Shown piece after piece: positions 55,386-64,000 of a DNA stretch of 64,000 nucleotides. Numbering within the stretch: position 1 is the first letter of the stretch; each line of letters starts with the position of its first letter. This DNA comes from Plotosus lineatus (taxonomy: Eukaryota > Chordata > Actinopteri > Siluriformes > Plotosidae), in the NCBI GenBank assembly GCA_024760905.1, contig CM045729.1:43767080-43831079 (forward strand), given 5' to 3'. Under the pieces are notes generated by a model. The model was not told the DNA's origin, did no database searches, and was given only the letters and a program-made list of their open reading frames with translations. The translations under genes were made by a program, and so were the position numbers.

Positions 55386-57738
55386 GGAATATTTGCAAGT
55401 GATACTCTGCAAATAACTGGTGTCCATGCCTGTTGTCTCCTCAACCACCCAGACTAGGATCAGGAACCTTCAATGCCGTAGCAATGTGACACAATTGCTT
55501 GTAATTAAATTAAGTTTAGGCAAAGGGGAAGCTTATTCTACCTACTCTCTAACTGCCCATAATTTTCCACTTCATACCTCTGGTCGAGTTATAAAAGCCA
55601 CACCCTGGGACCAAAATAGTATCCACATTCCAATTTCAATGGATCAAAGAATATTAGGGGTTCTTGCTGTCCTTCATATGTTGGTGTTTTCCTATTCTAA
55701 GCTGAGAAGGCCCACTCAAGGGTGACTTCCGTCATATTATCAGGTGTTGAGAAAGCAGAGAATATGTTCTCCGCAGGGTAAGGGAGTTAACAATTCTTGG
55801 TTAAATCATCTTATCTCAAACCTTAAATGAGGTCATTTGAGAATTTCATGAGTGTACAAACTATGCTCCATTATACTTCTGGACATTTTTAGAATTCCAT
55901 ACAAGTTAAGGGTGCGATTCAGGCTCACAACCTTTATACACATAGATCATTTCACAGCTGGTCCTGTGGTAGTGGCTGTAAATTATAAAGAAGCGCACAG
56001 AAACAAACAGGGTAAAAATAACTTAATTTAAAACAGTATGGTCAGTTTTACCAATATTTTGATTTAATTTTGAATGTTTCTTTAGTTAATTCTTTTATGT
56101 TTGTGTGCGATGTGTGGAGAGATGACCATAACTTGAACATGAACAGATGAACATGATGAAAATGAACAGACTGCTTAATTCAACCTATTTTTGGCTAAGG
56201 AGAACAGTGGCTCACTGAATGAAACTGTACAATGTCGATGCATCCTGAACATCGCCACAAGACCTGTGCAAAGGGGTGTAAAAGCATAGATCATGTTATA
56301 TTGAACATGCAGTGCCCAAAGTTCATTCTAACATAACGTGACATGTTTGATTTGCAGCACTGAGTCGATTCCAATTTCACTGCTCATTCAAAACATTGCC
56401 AGGCCATTCGGGGACAGTCACTGCGATCTTTGCAGAAAGCTAATTTGTCATTGATTTGTGTGTAAGCAAAACAGCAGAGTCTACTCATTCACACAGTGGG
56501 AGTGAGATTGCTGAGCGTAGCAAATAAAAGGAGAGACGGATAGACAGACAAATAGAGAAAATCCCAGAGCACAAGAGCTTCCTGAAAATTTGAGAGCTAC
56601 AGTATACCTATATCTGTTAACAATTTAAATCTCTCTTGAAATAAAAGAACAGAGGATGAGGTGAACACATGGCTGTGCATATGGAGCAGGAAGACTGTAC
56701 CAAGATTTAAGATGCCTGTAAGGATTGAGTATAAAGCATGATTTATTCATCTGAGATTAAGACTTCAACTCAGTATTGCGGAACAACTAAAGACCATACA
56801 TGTCAAGAATACAACAGAAAAGGGGATTGAGTTTTGCCAATTCCAATCATCCTGGGCTGGGCAGGAAACCTCCTGCTGTGAGACTACAAGGGTGCTCTAA
56901 TTCATGGGGGTCGTTCAGGCTGCCAATGAGGCTTGAGAAAGGAAATGAAGCTCATCAAAATGCATGTTTCATTTTTAGCAACACTGAATGAATGAACAGG
57001 ATCATAATATCGTTTTGATCCAATTTCATTTTTAGCTCTGGTACTTGTAAGTCTGTGTGAAGTTTTCTCCACTCATAACTCTCTGCCCTTATGGACAGCC
57101 CACATAAATACCCTAAAATGACAGCAATCATTTCATGAAATTGATGATTAATGATAGCAATCAAAACTAAGCAGAAGACAATCTGTGGCCTGTAGAAATA
57201 TAAAGTTGTTGACCTACAGCAGCTCCCTTCAAAAAAAAAAAAAAAAGGTAACATTTCAGTGTTAAAAAAACAAAAAAAAACAAAAAACTTGTGTTGGCGA
57301 TGCCTAACACTTGAGTGTCTTTTGATAGTGTAATCGTTATAGTGTCAATGATAAATGAATTCAACTTCTTGTTGAATGTCAGGTGCACAAAATTGTGTAC
57401 ATATTCATAAAAAAAAAAAAAAATCTGTCACATGTAATTTATTTCTCAAAACATGGTTATAACTCACTGTATTCTTCCTGCTAGCTATATTCCACTTTTC
57501 CATCAACTGAGTGTGCAGGATGGTGGTTCAATGGCGATTTCAAATCTCAAATTTTTGCGAAGATTTATTTTGCTATTAGAGGCCAGGCAAAGTATTCCTG
57601 TCATGGCGGTTGAGGAAATAGCAAGGAGATTAACAGTGTGATTCATTTGGACTGGGAGGTCATTCATTTTCTGAACTGCTTCAATCTAATTAGGGTCGAG
57701 GGGAGGCTGAGGCTCATCTCACCTGACTCTGGGTGAGG
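55386..57738. other. No gene seen
   Basis: About 2.3 kb of unique sequence without a supported gene. Two poly-A runs lie near 57230 and 57265. Confidence 0.4.
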
Positions 57739-57739
57739 G

Positions 57740-57902
57740 CAGAGTACACCCTGGACAGCTTGCCAGGCCACAGCAGGGCAGAAACACACTGACAGCTATG
57801 CAGCTACTCTTGATGAAAGTCAGCAATGGTTCTTTTACATGCCTCACACGATAGACAATGAGAGATATGGCCGGCCTTTGATAACCCAGTTAGTTGCACT
57901 AG
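57740..57902 (-). mobile_element. RTE-tailed SINE, internal fragment
   Basis: It contains AGAAACACACTGACAGCT, AAAGTCAGCAATGGTTCTTT and GATAACCCAGTTAGTTGCAC, the body of the SINE at 26425-26736. Both head and tail are missing. Confidence 0.7.
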
Positions 57903-57964
57903 TTCATCAACTGCTATTCTACCAATGGTTAGCCTGCCTAGATATTGCCTATACTGTAGGCTGC

Positions 57965-58090
57965 AAAGCCGTCAGCGTGTTTCCACCCTGCGATGGCCTG
58001 GCGAGCTGTCCAGGGTGTACTTTGCCCTCGCACGGAGTTGGCTGGGATGGGCACCAGCCTCCCTGCGACCCTAATTAGGACTAAGCGGTT
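57965..58090 (+). repeat. SINE/L2-type tail fragment
   Basis: The words CCTGCGATGGCCTGGCGAGC, TGTCCAGGGTGTACTTTGCC and GGCTGGGATGGGCACCAGCC form the conserved tail of a common fish SINE/L2 group. A reverse copy lies just upstream at about 57712-57765. Confidence 0.65.
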
Positions 58091-58187
58091 ACAGAAAATG
58101 TACTGAACTGGTTTCCTGAGCCGTATAGAACACACTCGACTCGGGTGTGATGCCATTGACAGCTCTGGCATTCACAAGCTGTCTTAT

Positions 58188-58292
58188 CTTTTAATTCGAT
58201 TAATATAAAAAAAAAAAAACAAAAAAAACAAAACAAAAACACAATGCCCTGAAGCCGCATGAAATTAAGCGCGAAGTAGAGAGGGATCCCTG
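58188..58292 (+). mobile_element. MITE right fragment, CAGGGAT-end class
   Basis: GCGCGAAGTAGAGAGGGATCCCTG (in two parts: GCGCGAAGTAGAG and AGGGATCCCTG) with an A-rich stretch before it matches the right end of the MITE at 19303-20013. Confidence 0.75.
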
Positions 58293-58304
58293 TGTGTGTA
58301 CACA

Positions 58305-58631
58305 CAAGTAACATCCGACTTACGACCATAATCGGTTCCAACCAACCAGTCCTAAGTCAGATTGGACACAAGTCGAATGCCATTCAAAATGGCCGAAGCG
58401 AGGGTTATAGGTACTACTGTATAGGATACACAATGTCAATCTGTTGTGTTTTTAAGCAACAACTTCTATTGAATACTATATACTAAGCTGTTTACAGTTT
58501 ATTTATAAATTTCATACCTTTTAGTGTCATTTTTATCATTTTATATTTTTATAATATTTTAAAACTGTACAGTACAGTATTGTATTTCAGTACGTACAGT
58601 TCTATATACTGTACATAGAGTATATACCGGG

Positions 58632-58683
<52 letters not shown>

Positions 58684-58881
58684 AAATATAACCTCACTTA
58701 CCATTTTTAAGGGTTTTAATTTGTAGTTTCCTTTTAATCTTCATTTTAAATACTGTGCTGCCATAACTGTTGTACGCGATGCCGGCTGAAAAAAAAAGAA
58801 AAGAAAAAAAAGCATCTGCTGGCCGTGGTCGTAAGTACGGGTGGACATAAGTCGAGCAGGTTGTAAGTCAGATGTTACTTG
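58305..58881. mobile_element. Short MITE, CAAGTAACATC-end class
   Basis: The left end CAAGTAACATCCGACTTACG faces the right end GTAAGTCAGATGTTACTTG, and TA follows the right end. A (CA)n tract at 58632-58678 lies inside. It has no coding capacity. The CTTACGA word links it loosely to the pogo-type MITEs. Confidence 0.82.
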
Positions 58882-59084
58882 TATATACATATATGTATGT
58901 GTGTGTGAGTGTGTGTGCGTGTGTATATACAGTAACATTTTTGGCCAGTTGTGGTTCAAACAGGATAACATCTGAGCATTTGGAGCACAGAAGTTTTAGG
59001 CAGTAGATGAGGAAATGTTGGAACCACTCTCAAAAACAACAATGCACTTCATAAATTTTAATGTCAGGTCTTTCAGAATAGTGG

Positions 59085-59245
59085 CAGCTCAGTGGGAAAG
59101 GCTCTGGGTTACTGATCAGAAGAATGGCAGTTCAAGCCTCAGTACCACCAAACCCTCTTGACCCTCTTAACTGCTCATTTGATTAAATAAGACAGAAATG
59201 TAAGTCTCTGTGTATGAGGGCTTCTTCCAAATGCTGTACATGTTT
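59085..59245 (+). mobile_element. tRNA-derived SINE-like fragment
   Basis: The head TGGCAGCTCAGTGGGAAAGG resembles box A and GGCAGTTCAAGCCTCAGTAC resembles box B of a tRNA promoter. It ends with CTTCTTCCAAATGCTGTACA, the reverse of the word that opens the repeat at 3560. It joins the two dispersed-repeat groups into one tRNA-headed element. Confidence 0.6.
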
Positions 59246-59416
59246 TATTGGGAGACTTCAAGTGCACACGAAACCCGAAAATATTTTTTGAACAGAATGT
59301 AGAACCATCTCATTCAGCACAACATGATGCAACTGAACTGGGGTCATGAACAAGAAAAATGTTAATATTCATGTGGAATAGACATTAAAATGTAAAGCCA
59401 CAACATTGCCAGGGAT

Positions 59417-59759
59417 TTTTCTTTCTTTCTTCCTTTCGGATTTTTCCCTTTCTCAGGAGTCACTACAGCGAATCATCTGATTCGCACATTTGATTTGGCA
59501 CAGGTTTTTACGTCAGATGCCCTTCCTGTCACAACCCTTTTTAGCAAGGGACAGAAACACGTTGACGGATTTGCAGCTACTCTTTATGAAAGTCATCAAT
59601 GGTTCTTTTACATGCCTCTCACCATAGACTGTGAGAGACATGGCCACCCTTTTGATAACCCAGTTAGCTGCACTGGGGGGGGGGGGGGGGCAGTGACAAC
59701 CTTGTGGGGATTCATTTAGTTATCCCTGCACCCTATACACTAGACCACCACTGCCCTGT
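59417..59759 (-). mobile_element. RTE-tailed SINE with altered tRNA head
   Basis: It is full length in body and tail: tail word CTGTAGTGACTCCTGAG (minus strand), then CCGAAAGGAAGAAAG. The target duplication ATTGCCAGGGAT is at 59405-59416 and 59760-59771. A run of 16 G lies at 59675-59690. The box-B part of the tRNA head is missing; in its place is ATTCATTTAGTTATCCCTG (59710-59728), which is the exact inverse of the flanking host sequence at 59765-59783. Confidence 0.88.
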
Positions 59760-59784
59760 ATTGCCAGGGATAACTAAATGAATG

Positions 59785-61111
59785 TATTAAATATTTGATA
59801 GATAAAACATTTCAGTTAATCTAATGAAGGTCAACATAGTGTGAAAAAAAATCAGAATAATAATTTTTTTAATTCAAAAACAATAGGCATACAATGTTAC
59901 AAACATGAATAACTATAATCCATTAAAATATCCAAAAACAATTCGCATATGAGTAGCCAACAGTAACTTGTCACTGTGTGAAAACACACAACGGCCATTA
60001 TATTCCCAGAAAAGCCATATTCCATATCACTCACCTTCATAACCAATATGAACACCACCTTAATGTTTTTGCCCGGAGGATGAAAAATAAGTTCCAACAT
60101 TAACCTGAAGCCCCGAGTTCAATCCAGTAATAAAGAGTCTGTCATTTATTCTTGGCAATTTATTTTGATGCATTATAATCCATGGACTTGACTGTTTGTC
60201 AGTGCAAGTGGATTTATTATTAATACTGAAATAAATGTCATTCTATCCCCAAAAGCATATTTTCCTGTTACAGTGTTACCTTCCAATGAGTGGGATGTAT
60301 TACTCAGAAAGAGAACAGTACATTTTTGAAATTGTCATGTTGGAACCACACAAAAAAATGAGCAAGCATAAGAATGAGTCATTTTGATTACGACCGCATT
60401 GTAGCGGATCAATGCATGTTTCTGTTAATTCCAAAATGGCAGGTGGGGGTGTTCCTGGCATGCAGCGATAAGTACCTACCAGACGTAGTCCAAGTAAGGA
60501 CGGCCAATGAACTGACAAGAGTGTGTCATTTCTGCCCAAGGCTCACTTATGCACATGGGAAGCAAAGGCTTGTACATCTAGTCTGATCACACAGAAGAGT
60601 GAGTGAAGAAGTATCTGCAAATCTGCTTTTACATCATTTAATGCTGAACAGACATGGGACATTCACGTATTAAACAATTTGTAGTTGATGGGAACTAATA
60701 GACATTTCAGTCTTTGGATAACTGGCCAGCCATCATATCCATTTTCCCACCAAAAAGTTTGTTTTATTCTTAATTTCCGTTGGTGATCATCTCAATATCA
60801 ATATTGATTTTATCTCAATACCGGTCCAATTCAATTCCTAAAGGTTATTTCAGCAGTCATTACTGCAATATTATTGAAAAAGATATTTAATTAGAATTTC
60901 TTCATCTCTGGATATCATATTGCTGCTAATCTCTTATTGTGGGTATGATTAATATTTTATACATTGGTAAGTCTTTGGTAGGATAAAATATCTGTGGATT
61001 GAAAGAATGTTTCTTTAAAATATTTTGGCAATTACAACAAACAATAATGGTATTTTTGTTGTCTTCAGGGCTTAATTGTGTTAAACGTTAAGCGGTGATG
61101 TGAAATAAATA
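59785..61111. other. No gene seen
   Basis: AT-rich unique sequence. The segment 60370-60600 is less AT-rich and non-repetitive; a 70-codon frame there shows no domain I recognise. A conserved non-coding element is possible. Confidence 0.35.
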
Positions 61112-61900
61112 CAGTAAAACCTCCGCTGACGAACGCTTAAGCTCACGAACTTTTCGCCTCAAGAACATTAAATTTGCGAGCATATAGTCTCTGCTGACGA
61201 ACTAGTTTTCGGCGGACGAATCAAACCACGCGGTCGAACAGCGCCACGGTGGCGGCCACGAGAAGCTGACGCACGCTCACGGCGTCACAGTTCGTCACCC
61301 CCTTTCTTTGAGTGCGGAAGTGGTTTGTGTTTGATAGACATTTTGGACCATATTGAGTGTACTTTTGCTATTATGGGACCGAAAAAGACCCCACCACAGG
61401 CGGAGATCATTGAAAAACACGAATGAGGTGTGCGTTTGTGTGACTTAGCGTCCCAGTACCAGTACGCTAAGTCTACCATTGCTCCCATCCTTAAGAACAA
61501 GGAAGCTATTAAGGGTGCGTGTGTGGCTAAGGGTGTTTCCAAACAGTAGGCGTTTCCAAACTCTCCTTCCAAACAGTAAGTCCCTCCCTCCCTCCTCCTC
61601 CCACTCCATTCCATCAAGCCATCAATTACCATCACAAAGGTAAATAAAACGACTTTATTATACAGTACAATTTATTTCTTTAATTACAATACAATAGCAC
61701 ATTTATTATACATAAAATAAGGTATATTTTTGTGTAGTTTTAAGGCTTATTTAGTAGAAAATTATGTTTTATGGCGACCTGGGAACGGATTATTCTCATT
61801 TTAATGGTTTCTTATGGGAAATAAATGTTCGGAAGACGAACCTTTCGCCTTACACACACTTTCTGGGAACCAATTATGTTCGTGAGCTGAGGTATCACTG
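61112..61900 (+). mobile_element. Tigger-derived MITE with TA flanks and partial transposase
   Basis: The left end CAGTAAAACCTCCGCTGACG faces the right end CGTGAGCTGAGGTATCACTG, with TA at 61110-61111 and 61901-61902. It keeps the start of a Tigger transposase gene, showing that it arose by internal deletion of an autonomous element. Confidence 0.9.
61373..61548 (+). pseudogene. Tigger transposase N-terminal HTH remnant
   Basis: From ATG at 61373: MGPKKTPPQAEIIEKHE, a TGA where Arg is expected, then GVRLCDLASQYQYAKSTIAP and ILKNKEAIKGACVAKGVSKQ. The HTH part matches the N-terminus of Tigger/pogo transposases (sequence-specific binding to transposon ends). The remainder of the gene, including the DDE domain, is deleted. 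The basic MGPKK start and a G at +4 fit the original start codon. Confidence 0.82.
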
Positions 61901-61902
61901 TA

Positions 61903-63048
61903 CTATGAATTCATCAAGGTGTGGCAATGTAATCATTATTAAGCTGCATAAAATGATCAGAAATGTAACACTTGATTAACAATACAATTAAATGAATGTT
62001 GTATTATTACTGAAAGGATCTAATACATTTTTTAATCATTTTGGAGCAATCATTAATATTATGAGTCCAGTTCATGTATTTAATGAATTTGCGCCTTTTT
62101 TATTGCAAAAGTACAAATAAATGCTAGATACCCTCAAGTATCATAAGTCAAACACAATTCACTTTGATTCTACCATTTATATTGAAATGTTTAACCTATA
62201 TCTGTGGTTTTCAGTAGTGCATGGTATTGAATTTATTATGTCATTACTATAATATTTTCAGCATGGCGTATTTTTTTTTTAAATGTGCCCGTTTTGAATC
62301 ACTGTAAATCTTTTTGTAATTGAAAAAAAAATTTAATAAAATGATAATTTATTTTGAAGCTCTGTGCCAACCAAGGAGGCCTTTTTGTTTCACCCTTCTC
62401 TGCACCATCTCCAGCATACTGCGAGAAGCAAAAAATAAACTTACAGCTGGTAAACATATAATGTATCAGGAAACAATTGTTAAAGGATACAAAATCCTTT
62501 TACATCACTTCAAATCCAACAGGTCCTTTTATCTCCTTCATGCCACACAAAGCCTCTGACCTCAAATAAAAGAATTTCTTCCGCCTTTCAGCGCATCAAT
62601 TAAAGCGTCATCACTGAGCTCACATTTCCACATAGACTGTTCCTAACAAGGACCAAGTAACACAGGAGCATACAGTTCCTCATTTGGGCCCGCACATTAT
62701 AATTCAGACACTTTCTGCTTAACAAGCTACCAACAAAGCCAAATTAAGGCTTACAATAAGGGAAGCTCTGGCTCAGCTGCTGGCTGTACATCATTATGTG
62801 GATGCAGCTGAGTGCAGCCTCTTCATTAGCCAGGCAGACGTGCAACGGGAATATAAAAGCCTATTGGTTAGTGCAGGCAACAAAGCAGACTTGGTGACGT
62901 TTCCTTTCCAGGAAAGCGGTCAAAGCCGAGTACCACAGCACAGACATCTAAGGCTTTGAACCAGAGAGTGAAGCTGTAGAACTGATATATGTGTGGACAA
63001 AAAAACGTTTAAAAGAAGAGGTTTTAAAGAGGTAAAAAAGGGTGGGCC

Positions 63049-63053
<5 letters not shown>
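61903..63053. other. No gene seen; candidate conserved element
   Basis: 61903-62560 is AT-rich without signal. From 62560 to 62960 the sequence is unique and balanced in composition, with E-box words CAGCTG at 62777 and 62809, CAAATTAAGG and TTCATTAGCC. It may be a conserved regulatory element. This is an impression only. Confidence 0.35.

Positions 63054-63118
<65 letters not shown>
63054..63118. repeat. (TA)n then (CA)n microsatellite
   Basis: About 36 bp of TA followed by about 28 bp of CA. Confidence 0.95.
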
Positions 63119-63120
<2 letters not shown>

Positions 63121-63677
63121 TAGTATATATTTACAATATGTCTGTCAGCTTTTTTTTTTTAAATGCTGTGCTGCATAAACTAATATCGCACAGATTATAT
63201 TTTTTCTTAGTTTTAATATAAACGCAGCATCATCAATATTTAATACTAACTCTTCCCAGCAACCAAATTCAATCAAAGCATGTCTCTGATGCCAAGTTAT
63301 GCTTAATAAAATCAGTGGTACCACAGTGTCTAGACAATTTAAGACAATGTGTCTTTTGTTAATGCAAAGGCTGCAATGTGGTTGTCAATGCAAGATGCAG
63401 TAATGCCATAAAATCGACAAGAACTTCAAGAATCCATTAGAAAAAAGAAAAAAAAAAACAAGAGCACAGTAGAATAAATCCAATACCAAAGCATTTAACA
63501 TTCACTGTACATCCTGATACTCCACATAGAACTGATACTGCTCTAATAATTGGGTAGCACTGTGAAGGCAGAAAACTCAGTGAGCATCCAATATGAGAGG
63601 AGTAAATAATAGACCAAATTTGCATGTCAGCTCGCACTCGGCATCATGGGATCGCGACTACCATACAAGCTACCAAT
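63119..63677. other. No gene seen
   Basis: Sequence upstream of the SAP-domain gene. I did not find a clear TATA box. The upstream in-frame ATG at 63624 is less likely as start than 63678. Confidence 0.35.
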
Positions 63678-64000
63678 ATGGCGGAAATAAACCTTGATGT
63701 GGATGAGAACTGCACTATCGATATGTTCAATTTATGGGAAGTTCCCGACCTTCGAGCATATTGTATACGTAGGGGTCTTCCCAGTTGTTTCCGCAAGTGT
63801 AAAGATGAACTTGTTGCGCTTGCATTTGCGGCGATGTTACAAAAGCTACCTATAGTTTTGTCAAAGGCCGAGGAATCTAAACAAATCTAACGTGACTATG
63901 CCAGCTTGTTCACATTTGAAGTGGATGAGAAAAGCGTGACAATTCCCGACCCCTTGGGACTTGAAGACGGCTGGGAGACAGAAATTGACGTCTTATTGAA
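63678..64000 (+). pseudogene. SAP-domain protein N-terminus, cut by window edge, one stop
   Basis: From ATG at 63678 (AATATGG context): MAEINLDVDENCTIDMFNLW, then a SAP-like helix-loop-helix (EVPDLRAYCIRRGLPSCFRK then KDELVALAFAAM). It meets TAA at 63888, where Gln (CAA) would fit, then continues in frame RDYASLFTFEVDEKSVTIPD and PLGLEDGWETEIDVLL to the edge. This SAP-plus-IPDP start is one I know from multicopy fish proteins, some with a SWIM finger and a YqaJ-type nuclease domain further on; the rest is outside the window. SAP domains bind AT-rich DNA. The single stop suggests a recent loss, or a sequence error. Confidence 0.6.

Noticed and set aside
60374..60586. A 70-codon plus-strand frame in non-repetitive DNA
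   Set aside because: No domain or splice signal supports coding; the region may instead be conserved non-coding.

Overview
The window reads as non-coding DNA from a teleost fish, possibly an ostariophysan such as a catfish; that finer placement is a guess. The fish reading rests on the repeat mix: Tc1 transposons with long IR/DR ends, RTE and Rex1/L2-like LINEs, a tRNA-derived SINE sharing the RTE tail, Tigger/pogo-type MITEs with TA target duplications, a GTF2IRD2-like hAT element and many (CA)n/(TA)n microsatellites. I found no confident exon of a host gene. Almost everything recognisably coding belongs to mobile elements, and nearly every copy is broken.

Layout. 1-5 kb: a Tc1 copy with two nonsense codons (1006-2620), a MITE (3030-3525), a 76-bp tandem repeat and an LTR fragment. 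5-11 kb: SINE remnants, a hAT element with an 8-bp target duplication (6775-8559), a MITE and an RTE LINE 3' end (9640-10702). 11-21 kb: mostly unique sequence with SINE, MITE and LINE pieces. 21.8-25.6 kb: a block of MITEs, one carrying an internal four-unit tandem array. 26.4 kb: the best SINE copy, with a perfect 17-bp target duplication. 27.9-33.4 kb: two Tc1 elements, a Tc1 remnant, a LINE fragment and MITEs packed together. 36-41 kb: a MITE and a nearly full-length but frameshifted RTE LINE. 41.8-43.3 kb: a near-intact MADF/Myb-like gene with a TATA box and an upstream field of inverted TTCCG/CGGAA motifs. 43.4-50 kb: a MITE and an inverted partner, a zinc-finger fragment, a second Tc1 that has lost its first catalytic aspartate, and an RTE LINE split by a Rex1/L2-like LINE. 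52.7-55.4 kb: a roughly 260-bp palindrome, a pogo-like transposase fragment divergently paired with a HIRAN-like ORF, an LTR fragment and an RTE RT fragment. 57.7-64 kb: SINEs, MITEs including one that keeps a Tigger N-terminus, and at the edge the start of a SAP-domain gene.

How the parts relate. Tail identity makes the RTE LINE the likely source of the machinery that moved the SINE. The MITEs share ends with Tigger/pogo elements and were presumably moved by them. The two least ordinary loci are the divergent pogo/HIRAN pair (53272-54395) and the MADF-like gene with its dyad promoter (41805-43255). Both may be two-part transposon systems or remnants of them. All family assignments are from reading motifs; no database search was run.
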